Shown in pieces: positions 21,662 to 33,300 of a stretch of 64,000 nucleotides of DNA. Source of the DNA: Symsagittifera roscoffensis (Eukaryota; Xenacoelomorpha; Acoela; Convolutidae); NCBI RefSeq assembly GCF_963678635.1, contig NC_087062.1, positions 56,865,970-56,929,969 of the forward strand. The letters are read 5' to 3'. A program made the translations under genes and the position numbers. The notes below the pieces were generated by a model, which saw only the letters and a list, made by a program, of their open reading frames with translations, had not been told where the DNA came from and did not search any database. The stretch's first letter is position 1. Each line of letters opens with the position of its first letter.

Positions 21662-21925
21662 TCACGTTTTAGTCACCGAAGATTGAAGCTGCTTGTTCAA
21701 CCTCTCTTCAAACTGTAACCGTTTTTGCTGCTCTTCGTAAATTTCCCGATTCTTTTTGCGAATAACTTCGTAGAAATTGACTCCGTTGATGTTTACATTG
21801 ATCATAAACCACTCAAGTCCAGCCCCGAAAGCGAAGAAATACGGCACCGGTAGATAGGGTCCAAGTCTCTGTCCGGGTAGATTGTCAATCACCTTGCCTA
21901 CCAGGGACAAAACAAGTCGTTTCAT
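21662..21925 (-). CDS. SMIM4: SMIM4/UQCC5-like mitochondrial complex III assembly protein
   Basis: An 87-residue single-exon protein. Its signature matches small integral membrane protein 4 (also UQCC5): a basic N-terminus ending in LPGQRLGPYLPVPYFF, then a hydrophobic stretch with AFGAGLEWFMI, then NGVNFYEVIRKKNRE and a charged coiled tail. In vertebrates this inner-membrane protein helps early cytochrome b assembly into complex III. The start is supported by an in-frame TAA immediately before the ATG. The protein is somewhat longer at the C-terminus than the roughly 70-residue vertebrate form. The stop codon is followed after 14 nt by the small-Maf start, so both may come from one primary transcript. 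Confidence 0.82.
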   Translation of the reverse strand: MKRLVLSLVGKVIDNLPGQRLGPYLPVPYFFAFGAGLEWFMINVNINGVNFYEVIRKKNREIYEEQQKRLQFEERLNKQLQSSVTKT

Positions 21926-22855
21926 TTAAGCATTTCGCAGAAAATCTATAAAACGCAGCAAATTTTTCAAGCATTCCACTGAGAAGTATCATATCATAAA
22001 AGGCGAAAAAATTAGCTACAATTAAACTTGGAAACCACTAAACTTGAAACGTTAGAAATTGAATGTCCGAAATTAGGAAATCAAAAATATCAAAAACTTA
22101 AATATTCCTTTAGCAAGTACTTGTACTATGCCAGGGATTAACTCTTCAGAAACACCCGACTTAGACTGACGTCCAACTTTCATTCTAAATTATAATAGTT
22201 CCGCATTATTTCTCTTAAAAGAAGGAATTTACAAGTCCGTATCAATTCATTCTTCTATTTATATACACATAGGCGAAGCTGCGCTTCGCAAACACTTGCG
22301 AGAACACGACCAAAAAGCAGCTTTATCAAGTGAATGAGAAAAAGTAGAAATAAGCCTCGAATTAGCAAAAACTCGGCTACGTGTCGGATTCGAATCTGCA
22401 ACCTAGCAAATTTGAGTCTCACGCACTAACCACTCAGCCACGGATGCTTAAAACTCCAACAACTAGCCACCAAAAAAAAAACAGCTACATATGCTAATAA
22501 ATTGCCAATTCGATGCAGCAAATACAAAAGGACACCATTTTGCATGTAATAAATTGGAAAGCAGGTACTACTATGATAGTGGGCCCTTGAAAATAACCAG
22601 GTCCCTTGAGAATAAGACACCTAGAGCTCTCAAATCAATTAATAATTATGATTACGCCTTTCAGAAAGATGTCGCAGTTTATTATCAAACAAATTTCATG
22701 TTTTGTTACCTCTTAAAACCTCCCCCTCAACATTTTAAGGTTGAAAATTAAAAAAAAAAACGCCAATAGTGGGTTTTGATGACAAATAAGTCAACCCAAT
22801 TATATGGTTGTTGAACCGTAAAAAAAAGCAAATTTCAATATATAATCAATAGTGA
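21926..22855 (-). repeat. 5' flank of the UQCC5-like gene; composite tRNA-like/palindrome element from about 22262
   Basis: No gene seen. The palindrome gcgaagctgcgcttcgc near 22272, the body, and the tRNA-like part at 22355-22445 (with cggattcgaatctgcaacct) match the copy at 17235-17430. After an interruption the family flank resumes beyond 23030. Confidence 0.55.
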
Positions 22856-23827
22856 TTGCAATTTTCAATCTGAAAAGTTTCTGGCTGAACGTATTTTGCA
22901 AGATTTTTGAAATGAATAATTTATACACAAATTAGTTGTCAAAATTATAACATGCGAAACGCATGCGGGACCTGTCTATCATAGTTGCTTTTTCGAGGGA
23001 CCACTCTATCATAGTAGTACCGGAAAGCATAAAACCAAAATATGTATAAATTATGCATTACCAAAATTTTGCGAGATACATTAGTTGGAAAATTTCTGCA
23101 ATCGAGCTTTTTATCATTGTACTGCTGTTTGCAACAAATAAATTTGTCGGTTCATTTCATGAATTAAAATTGCATCAGCTGTATTAGCTGTTTACTAATC
23201 AAATGTCAAAGCACATATGATAATATAAAATTACTTTAACCTACCGATTCAAAGTGCCACCAAAATTAGCACGTTCATTTGCGATTTAGGTTGGGAAAAA
23301 GAAAATTCGTAGTACTAAGAACGAATTTACTAGCCCGTTTCAGCTAAATCGCTAATACTTTAGTTGTGTCACTTGAAAAAAGACACCGTATCAACCCAGC
23401 GTTTATACAGGAGCAAGGATTTTTCTGAAAAATAAGAAGTGATCACAGTCCAAAAACTTGTGGAAAAGATAATTGTCAAATTTGGATGACTTGTCATCAA
23501 AAAAAAGAAGATAACAAAACATCGTTCGCCCACTCTTATAACCGAATAATATAAGATGTATCAACCAACATGTTTACACAGAGACTAGGCTGCCTCTTCA
23601 CAAAAAAAAATGCAAAATGAGCTTTAAAATAAGAAAATATTAAGCAAATCATTAAGCTCGGAAAAGTAAAAAGAATTTGTCTACGGGATGCCTACAGCAA
23701 AAAGAGTTTGACTATAGGATACGCACCTTAAAGCCATTAACGTATTTTCGCAAAATTTGCATTTGCCTTATTAGAAAGCGTTATCTGCCATCCTTTTAGC
23801 AAATGAATATGAATTGAACTTGAGAAA

Positions 23828-24093
23828 CGAAAAGCCGAACAACAAAAATTCCGCTTGAAATTTTTTTAAAACTTTTTCTTCAAAAACAAAAACACAAGAC
23901 CTATAGAAATGATGAATCCGGTCGTTTATCAACAGCTAATCATGGCATGTTCCATGCGTGACATCGAACATGCCATGATTAACTGTTAATAAACGACGGG
24001 ATGCATCACTTCTATAGGTCTCGTGTTTTTGTTTAAGAGAAAAAGTTTTTAAAAAATTCGAGCTGAAATTTGTTTTTTGTTGTTGTTCGGCTG
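23828..24093. repeat. large palindrome in unit 1
   Basis: Arms of about 115-120 bp run from gccgaacaacaaaaa to its inverted match tttttgttgttgttcggc. The central arms aatcatggcatgttc and gaacatgccatgatt surround the loop catgcgtgacatc. A near-perfect cruciform or hairpin is possible. Confidence 0.9.
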
Positions 24094-25138
24094 GTTATTA
24101 CTTTCTTTCAACAAACAAATCTTTTAGCAATTTAACAATTAAGCACCAAAATTGCAATTTTCAATCTGATTGCAAGTTTTAATCTGAACAGTTTCTGGCT
24201 GAACATATTTTGCAAGATTTTTGAAAGAATAATCTATAAACAAATTAGTTGTCAAAATTATAACATGCGAAATGCATGCGGGACCTGTCTATCGTGGTTG
24301 ATTTTTCAATGGACCACTCTATCATAGTAGTACGGGAAAGCATAAAGCCAAAATATGTATAAATTATGCATTTCCAAAATTTTGCGAGATACATTAGTTG
24401 GAAAATTTCTGCAATCGAGCTTTTTATCATTGTACTGCTGTTTGCAACAAATAAATTTGTCAGTTCATTTCATGAATTAAAAATGCATCAGCTGTATTAG
24501 CTGTTTACTAATCAAATGTCAAAGCACATATGATAATATAAAATTACTTTAACCTACCGATTCAAAGTGCCACCAAAATTAGCACGTTCATTTGCGATTT
24601 AGGTTGGGAAAAAAAAAATCGTAGTACTAAGAACGAATTTACAAGCCCAGTTCAGCTAAATCGCTAGTACTTTAGTTGTGTCACTTGAAAAAAGACACCG
24701 TATCAACGCAGCGTTTATACAGGAGCAAGGATTTTTCTGAAAAATAAGAAGTGATCACAGTCCAAAAACTTGTGGAAAAGATAATTGTCAAATTTGGATG
24801 ACTTGTCATAAAAAAAAAGAAGATAACAAAACAGCGTTCGCCCACTCTTATAACCGAATAATATAAGATGTATCAACCAACATGTTTACACAGAGACTAG
24901 GCTGCCTCTTCACAAAAAAAATGCAAAATGAGCTTTAAAATAAGAAAATATTAAACAAATCATTAAGCTCGGAAAAGTAAAAAGAATTTGTCTACGGTAT
25001 GCCTACAGCAAAAAGAGTTTGACTATAGGATACGCACCCTTAAGCCATTAACGTATTTTCCCAAAATTTGCATTTGCCTTATTAGAAAGCGTTATCTGCC
25101 ATCCTTTTAGCAAATGAATATGAATTGAACTTGAGAAA

Positions 25139-25405
25139 CGAAAAGCCGAACAACAAAAATTCAGCTTGAAATTTGTTTAAAACGTTTTCTTCAAAAACAA
25201 AAACACAAGACCTATAGAAATGATGAATCCGGTCGTTTATCAACAGCTAATCATGGCATGTTCCATGCGTGACATCGAACATGCCATGATTAGCTGTTAA
25301 TAAACGACGGGATGCATCACTTCTATAGGTCTCGTGTTTTTGTTTAAGAGAAAAAGTTTTTAAAAAATTCGAGCTGAAATTTGTTTTTTGTTGTTGTTCG
25401 GCTGG
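25139..25405. repeat. large palindrome in unit 2
   Basis: Same structure as in unit 1. The loop-proximal arms ctaatcatggcatgttc and gaacatgccatgattag pair perfectly. Confidence 0.9.
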
Positions 25406-26449
25406 TTATTACTTTCTTTCAACAAACAAATCTTTTAGCAAATTAACAATTAAGCACCAAAATTGCAATTTTCAATCTGATTGCAAGTTTCAATCTGAAC
25501 AGTTTCTGGCTGAACATATTTTGCAAGATTTTTGAAAGAATAATTTATAAACAAATTAGTTGTCAAAATTATAACATGCGAAATGCATGCGGGACCTGTC
25601 TATCGTAGTTGCTTTTTCAATGGACCACTCTATCATAGTAGTACCGGAAAGCAAAAAGCCAAAATATGTATAAATTATGCATTTCAAAAATTTTGCGAGA
25701 TACATTAGTTGGAAAATTTCTGCAATCGAGCTTTTTATCATTGTACTGCTGTTTGCAACAAATAACTTTGTCGGTTCATTTCATAAATTAAAAATGCATC
25801 AGCTGTGTTAGCTGTTTACTAATCAAATACCGAAGCACATATGATAATATAGTATTACCTTAACCTACCGATTCAAAGTGCCACCAAAATTAGCACGTTC
25901 ATTTGCGATTTAGGTTGGGAAAAAGAAAGTTCGTAGTATTAAGAACGAATTTACCAGCCCGTTTCAACTAAATCGCTATTATTTTAGTTCTGTCACTTGA
26001 AAAAAGACACCGTATCAACCCAGCGTTTACACAGGAGCAAGGATTTTTCTTTAAAAAAAGAGGTGATCACAGTCCAAAAACTTGTGGAAAAGATAATTGT
26101 CAAATTTGGATGACTTGTCATCAAAAAAGAAGATAACAAAACAGCGTTCGCCCACTCTTATAACCGAATAAAATAAGATGTATCAACCAACATGTGAACA
26201 CAGAGACTAAGCTGCCTCTTCACAAAAAAAATGCAAAATGAGCTTTAAAATAAGAAATTATAAACAAATCATTAAGCTCGGAAAAGTAAAAAGAATTTGT
26301 CTACGGGATGCCTACAGCAAAAAGAGTTTGACTATAGGATACGCACCTTAAAACCATTAACGTGTTTTCGCAAAATTTGCATTTGCCTTATTAGAAAGCG
26401 TTATCTGCCATCTTTTTAGCATATGAATATGAATTGAACTTGAGAAACG

Positions 26450-26718
26450 AAAAGCCGAACAACAAAAATTCAGCTTGAAATTTTTTAAAAACTTTTTCTT
26501 CAAAAACAAAAAACACAAGACCTAAAGAAATGATGAATCCGGTCGTTTTTCAACAGCTAATCATGGCATGTTCCATGCGTGACATCGAACATGCCATGAT
26601 TAGCTGTTAATAAACGATGCGATGCATCACTTCTATAGGTCTCGTGTTTTTGTTTAAAAGAAAAAGTTTTTAAAAAATTCGAGCTGAAATTTGTTTTTTT
26701 GTTGTTGTTCGGCTGGTT
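26450..26718. repeat. large palindrome in unit 3
   Basis: Same structure as in units 1 and 2, with a few arm mismatches (for example gatgcgatgcatc against gatgaatccggtc). Confidence 0.88.
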
Positions 26719-26799
26719 ATTACTTTCTTTCAACAAACTTATCTTTTAGCAATTTAACAATTGAGCACAAAGAACACATAATTGTCGGATTTTTCAATC

Positions 26800-27425
26800 T
26801 GCAGTATGCAAAGCTGAGAATGCTTGAGCTTTACCACAATTTTTTCGACAAGCTTTGAGATGTAATTAAGTGCGAGGAATTAGAAATGGACACGGATTCA
26901 CTGTATTTAGCTCTTGCTGAGGAAAAATTGTATGATTTTATTCGTCCGGAGAAAAAAGGTGACAGGGAAAAATTAAGAGAAAATGATTCCAGAGATTCAT
27001 TTAGAGCATAGTCAAAAACAAACTTTTTTCCACGAATAAGTTCTAGCGTTCACAATAAACACGATTGACGAGAGCCTGGACCATTTAAAGAAGAATTTAG
27101 GTATACGGAGATGCTATGTTTATGTAGCAAGACCTATTGTTGCTATGACAACAAATCGGACAAGATGAAACTTAGCAATAAAGGATTGAATCAAGAATTC
27201 TAGAGGAATCCGACGATGGGCCTATGGAAAATACAGGAAAATACACGACGGAGCAATCAACTTGACTTCAACCAACTGAGGATTTAGAACCATTAATCAT
27301 TTGGTTGCTACATACGAGTAAACAAAGAAAGGATTGAGTTACTTTTACCCAAAAAAACAAGTTCAGGACGACGGAACACACACAAAACCTTTGAACTTAA
27401 ATAACTGATAGTGTAATAGCATTCA
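26800..27425 (+). pseudogene. Polinton/adintovirus-type family B DNA polymerase, C-terminal remnant
   Basis: A frame with one stop reads MLELYHNFFDKL and then LEMDTDSLYLALAEEKLYD. The DTDS box is the catalytic motif C of protein-primed family B polymerases. Further matches in shifted frames follow: IRPEKKGDREKL, REPGPFKEEF, TEMLCLCSKTYCCYD and a terminal segment near 27380-27405. Stops and frameshifts occur throughout, so it is dead. Only the C-terminal part is present; no integrase, ATPase or capsid gene was found beside it. Confidence 0.75.
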
Positions 27426-28050
27426 ATTCAGCACTGGTTAACTGACTGTAAAATTGTGGTAACATGATTATACGAAGCAGTGATTTATAAACTTCATCTT
27501 TTGAATTTAACTTTTTTTTCTCAAAAACTTGATTTTTTTCTCGAAGTTTCGCTAGGTTTTAGTATAGCTTTAGATAGTTTTCTCATAGTTTCAAACATAT
27601 AAAACAATAATCAAAACTAAAAAAATGTAGGAGTTAGCTTAGAAACGCATGTATCGGCCAAATCGATCTCCAAAAAAATCGGGCGCCAAAAATTTTTTGA
27701 AACTTACCATCTCAAACCTCGTATCATGGTAAAACTGATCTTAATACAATGAATGTCTATTACTATTATATAGAGAAATCTATAAACTATCTTAAAACAT
27801 GGTAAGATCGGGCGACGAGAAAATTTTCTGAAACTTACTATCACACTGAAACCTTACCATTTGCTATCTTAATACATTAGCAAACCTATTCCCTATCGTA
27901 ATACATAGGAAACCTATTCTTTATCTTAATACATAGCTTGAGACCGGATGCTCTATTCCCTTTTTTAAAGCATGGGATCAGCTCACTCTTCTACTACTAC
28001 TGTTTATGCAGGGAAGATTTTTGCACTGTTTTGGCTTTTCTTAAGTTCAT
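27426..28050. other. intergenic, no gene seen
   Basis: AT-rich. Bases 27720-27935 contain a loose repetition of 'tatcttaatacat' and 'acctattc', perhaps a decayed tandem repeat. Confidence 0.35.
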
Positions 28051-29185
28051 AACAATTATATACAGAAATGAGGGCGTAGCTGCTTCTGCAGAAAAGATTT
28101 CCACAAGTTTTTCTCTCGTATGAACCCGTGGCAGCGAAGCAAATTACAAAGGGAAGATTCCCAACAATTTTTTTAATTTATTAGGTCTAAATCTTAAGTT
28201 CGACAGGTAGTTTTCGAGAAAGTGAAAGTTTTCAAAATTTCAAAAACGGCAAAAACTCAGAAATTGTTTTTTTTTCTCCAGGAGTTACCTTGTCTTTTCC
28301 TCAATCATAACAGTTTTTATTTCAAAAATTGAGGAATGACAGCTTCAGCACGACAAATTCTCACAAACTGTTCCTTCGATTGAACTCTCTATCTCAGATT
28401 TGGTATGGTAATTTTTGAAAAAGTCAACAAACTTTCCTTTCCAATAAACGGTTAGGAAACTTATAAAATTCGACTTTTCTCAAGGCCAACCTCTTTCTTC
28501 AAATGAGGGTGTACCACCTTATGCAGTGACGAAGAGTACAACCTGATATTTCGAGTGAACCATTAATCTAAGAATTGCCAGGGTAGTTTTCAAGAAAACT
28601 CACAAAATTTCAAAGACCGGTAAAAAAATTGATTTTTCCGCAGGCCAAATTTTTCAAGAAGCAGAGCCACTTATGCAGCGGAGCTTCATACAAACCGCTC
28701 CTTTGATTGAACCTAAAATCTCAGGTTTGGAAGGGCAATTTTCGAGTATAGTCAAAACGTTTCAAAAAACGGTCGAAAAATCAAAATTTTGTTTTTTTCC
28801 GAGGGTCATAACCATTTGCACAATAAATTAATTAAGCAAGGGAGCTTCCCACAACACGTTTTTTTGATTGAACCAAAATTTTCAAATTTGGGAGGCTAGT
28901 TTTTGATACAAGTCAAAGTTTCAAAAAACAGTAAAAAAAAAAGACTTTTCCGATGATCAGAACTTTTTGGGAATCAAAAATTGAACGTCGCCGCTCATGC
29001 AGATTTTCTCACTACCATTGCATTTGATTGAAACCATCAGATTGGGAGAGTACTTCTCGAGAAATGGAAAAATTCAAAAAAAAGGTCAAATATTCCCCAC
29101 ACAATTTTTCGAAGTCTGTAAAAATTGGAGTATGGTAAAAGAGATTCCGCATGCAGACAGGGAAGTGGACGGTCTTTTCATGATT
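28050..29185. repeat. degenerate tandem repeat related to the 160-bp satellite
   Basis: The pattern 'ttcycacaa-n-ttgattgaac', then 'tttgg-n-ttttcgagaaaagtcaaa', then 'ggtaaaaa' recurs about every 150-170 bp (near 28200, 28400, 28590, 28738, 28895 and 29045). It is the same layout as the clean array at 4050-5540, but heavily diverged. Confidence 0.6.
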
Positions 29186-29359
29186 TAAGACATGAGGCGT
29201 TATTCATTGCTCTCTAATACTAATAATAAAATGAAAATTTGAAAAAGTTAAAACGAAAATTTTTGAACATGGCCGAAACTTTCTTGGAATTCAATTACCG
29301 GAATAACCACTGGAATGAATCAAAATGACTTTTAATTACACTTGAAACTTGCTGTATAA

Positions 29360-29400
29360 TTGATTGATTTATATTATGGCGAATCAAAGGAATTGAACGA
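29360..29400 (+). repeat. isolated partial copy of the foldback arm
   Basis: The sequence 'ttatattatggcgaatcaaa' followed by 'ggaattgaac' matches the arm of the foldback element at 29811-30110. Confidence 0.5.
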
Positions 29401-29810
29401 ATTTCAAAGTTAAAAAATAGATGGCCATAAAACCTTTACAGCTTTCGTAAAATCTTTCGTGACTTTTACACTTTTGTTGTTCGATAATGGAGTTTGCCTT
29501 CCTTTTAACAACTTATAGTGAGCATACATTTGAATGAATCAAGAAATCTTACCATAACGGAAAAAAGTATATGTATTTAAACATTTTTGAGTTAACCTAT
29601 TACTATCCTGAAAATTGGTAGTGTTAGATTGAAAAGTGCTTCAGATAAACAGTAAATTATAGACGAAAAGGATAATTTACTTATTATTAATCTCAATCAT
29701 AAACATAACAGATTAAATACAGTTTTAGAAACAAAAAATGTATTGTCGCGACAACGTAATTTGTAAATTTGATAAGTTTTTTTAGATTTCACGACAGCTA
29801 TCTATCGTCA

Positions 29811-30110
29811 CATAAAGCAATAGCAATGACCTGTCATAATTTTGGAGAATTTTAATAATTCGCTTTTCGTTGAATTCCTTTGATTCGCCATAATATAATT
29901 CAATCCATTATACATAATGTCTGTTTATTTTTTGGTGACAATATATATTGATACAATATGAAACATAAGTCTTTTTCTATTGCCACCAAAAAATAAACAG
30001 ACATTATGTATAATGGATTGAATTATATTATGGCGAATCAAAGGAATTCAACCAAACGCAAATCATTAAAATTCTCCAAATTCCGACAGGTCCTTGCTAT
30101 TGCTTTCAAA
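29811..30110. repeat. foldback/palindromic element
   Basis: Arms of about 130 bp at 29811-29941 and 29981-30110 are inverted copies: attatggcgaatcaaagg and cctttgattcgccataat, and also caaaaaataaacagac and its inverse. The loop is about 40 bp. Arm mismatches increase away from the loop. It resembles a MITE or foldback transposon, with no ORF beyond a spurious 68-codon frame. Confidence 0.85.
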
Positions 30111-30315
30111 TTGACAATAGTTCCGCAACTAAGATTTGAGGAAAGCAGTCTCTCTTGGAACAGATGCAAATATGCACTTGTTCCATTAGGATGTAAGACA
30201 ACCTTATATTAAAAAGAAATATATAAGTCAGAACCATTTTAATAACTTAAGAGAATACAGCTAACATTCCATTGCAGTTTTACTGAACTTTAACCAGCTC
30301 AGAATTCATACCGAC

Positions 30316-33300
30316 TCAACTGTAAGTCACATATCCGAGGCTTTCTTTCAGAACCTTCAGTGCTACTTTTTCCTTCGCTTCCTTTTTGCTTGCTCCGAAC
30401 TCAACTCCCTCGTAGTTGTCCAGCACTATCTTCGCCTGGAAAGTTCCAGAAGCCTCGTCTGGAGAAACCGAATAGCATTCCGATGGCTTCTTTTCCTGGC
30501 CAGCGAGGATGATGTTCAAGTACATAGTAGGCGCCACGTTAAACGGGATAATTTTCTCCCCTTGAAGAACCCGTTTCAGAAAATCAACAGCAAGTGTAAC
30601 TGCGTGCATATTTGCCGCATGTTTTGATTCTCCTTTTCCGTAGAAATTCGCAGCTCCCAGTACACTTGGGGTCCTGATCGCACAGAGAGAAAACTGTATA
30701 TTCGGGAATGGTGACACACACTTTTTCATAGAGTACGTGAAATCATCTTTGTTACTTTCTTTCAGCGCTCTCAGTTCTTCAACCGCCGACTCTCGAGGTT
30801 CTACAGTGGGTTGATTGTTTATGAACTCATTGAACTTGTCAATGAAATCCGCCTTTTCAGCAGGCGTCTTGGCCTCTTCTTTTACTGCTTGAGGCACTCC
30901 AAGCCTACTATGCACTGATACTTGCGCAAGCTTCGCCTTCAAACTGTCGTTTTCAAGCCTCAACATGTGGTTTTCATTCAGCAGAAACCTCACATCTTCA
31001 ATTGAACAAGTCTGAGCGGCGATAGGCGCACTATACAATTGTTGTCTTGGCTGAGGCGCGGTAGGAATCCGCTGATAACTGTCCATAGTAAGCTGTCGCT
31101 GGTGCAATGGTCCTCTCATAGGCGCAGATAGTCCCATTGCATTTCGTTGCATCCTGTTATCAACATTAGGCCCTATTCGCTGATGTACACCTAAATTTCC
31201 CGAGAACTGTTGACCTCCGTTTCCAATGTTTTGATTGAAATGATGTTCTCTGATGCTGAAGGAAGCTTCGTTACAGACGCTAGGATCAAAATCATCCGAG
31301 AAAATAGTACTATCGCAGTCAAAAGAGTTTTGAGCCGCAGGGATGTTTGATTCCATTTTAACCGCCGATCCAGGTCCCATTTTGAACTTCTTGTTTTGAA
31401 CATTGCCTGAAACAAGAAAATACGATATCACAAAATCACGAAGTCAATAAAACAACCAACTCAAAAAGCCCAGTGTATGTAGCTACCACGCAGTGTATGT
31501 AGCTACCACGCTTTTAATGTAGCTACCACGCTACCACCCAGTGTATGTGGCTACCACGCTTTTAAATCCGACTATCTGGTTCATTGGGGTAACTTTCTGC
31601 TTTAAGCAAAAGCAAGTTGTGGTGCGGGATTCGTTTTTAGAAATTTCTGTATGTGCGAAAACAGTACGAAAAGTTTAATCGTTTTAAGATATTAGCTTCC
31701 CATCATGCTTGATATTTCCAAAGACCCAAACAGTACAATTAAAGCAAAAATTTTCGCCAAAATCCTGTGCAAAAAAAGTAAACCGAAGGAACTAAGATCA
31801 CCAATTGCTATAAGAATAAAAATAGTCGGATTCACACTAACAAAGACTAAGAAACAGCCAACCGCTATTTATCGAATTGCCAATATAATGACCCAAAAAT
31901 TAATGGAGTTTGAAAATCGAACACAACAACAGGCTTCGAGGATCTAAGTCGACTGCCCAGAACAACAGTGCAGCTGAAGCTTATAGAACCGAGCCACTTA
32001 TAAAACGAAGACACATGTTATAAAATTTCCAATACTATGCAGCTTAATGAACACTTTTAATGCAAGTAAGATTGAAAAAACGTTGGCTCCTGATAAAACA
32101 CAAGGCTCGTACTATTTTTACAGGTTTACAGTGTCTCGCAAAACTGTAACACTGGTTCAAAAGTTTAATTTCAGCCCTCACACAGTCAAAACCATTAAAA
32201 ATTCGGCGCAGGCATTTTGGTTTCAAACGACCAAATTACACACCTCCAGTCATTGATAGCCCAATGACGATAGCCAAGGAACGCCAAAATCGATCGTTCG
32301 GATCTGATAGGTATCAGTAGGTGTGGAAGAAGTCTCATGCACCCGTTCGCTATCAGCAAGTGCAAAGGACACTGAAACTTGGAGGCGAAAACTTGATGCT
32401 CAGGAAATGCATGACTTCCTATGCAATTTGGGATCGATGTCGGGGAAGTAACTTGGGCTATTTCTTTTTGATCAGAGACTTCATCATCCCCGAGAACCCC
32501 AAAGCAAACTTCAAACTTGGTAAAACTTTGGCCGAAAAGGTAGTTCAAATTCTGGACTGGTCGGCACAGTCACCAGATCTTAATCCGGTCGATCATTTGT
32601 GGCATCACCTCAAGCGTAGACTAGAGACATATCCTGATGCCCCCAGAAGCAGAAACGAGCTTTGGGAACAGTTTCAGGAGGAATGAATTGGCATTCCTCT
32701 ACAAACATGCCTAGACCTCATTGACAGCATGTCTGTATGAATTGGAGCAATTACTGCAGCGCGAGGGAATAAACCAAATGCTTAAAATTGTATAATGGCT
32801 TTTCTGTTTGCTTCAAGTCGAAAAATATTGAATTTTCTTCCTAGTATTTTCAATGAAACCAGCAACAAAACTGTAACAGTATTGAACAAATTTGAAACCT
32901 TCGTGAAAAAAACGGGTAGGAACGCTAGGAAGCTGAATTTATGATCGATGCATTGGTAAATGCCTGATAATAAAGCATGCAAAAATAATGAGTTTAATTG
33001 ATCAGACTGTGTGAGGGCTGAAAATAAAATTTTGGAACATTGTTACAGTTTTGTGTGAGAAACTGTATGGTCAGAACAGCAATTGAAATTAAAGCAAAAC
33101 TTAGCCCAATATTTTACAACTCCTTTCATTATGTACAAAATCAAATTGCACAAACAGCAAACTGTCTTAAAAACGGTGTTTTCCAAACATCTGCCTTCAT
33201 GTAGTCTTTGCAAACAACAGACAAAAAAAACACTAACGTGGTTCATCTTGGATTAATTAGAACACAAACAATTTTTTCAGAACTCTGATTTTAGACACCA

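Larger units (their letters stand above)
22856..26770. repeat. tandem array of three 1.31-kb units, each with a large palindrome
   Basis: Units start near 22856, 24155 and 25470. For example, 'ttagttgtcaaaattataac' recurs at about 22932, 24244 and 25555. The copies are close to identical with scattered substitutions and one-base indels. Each carries the dispersed family flank (aaaatgcatcagctg, caaatgtcaaagcac) and ends in a roughly 260-bp palindrome. No protein is encoded. The array abuts a decayed DNA polymerase B gene. Confidence 0.92.

Noticed and set aside
22856-26770. CRISPR-like or origin-like direct repeats
   Set aside because: The units are 1.31 kb with no spacer structure, in a spliced eukaryotic genome; a tandem transposon-like array explains them.
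31705-31947. 80-codon plus-strand ORF just left of the Tc1 element as part of the transposase
   Set aside because: It lies outside the terminal inverted repeats (32129-33065) and shows no helix-turn-helix or DDE motif, so it is most likely chance open frame.
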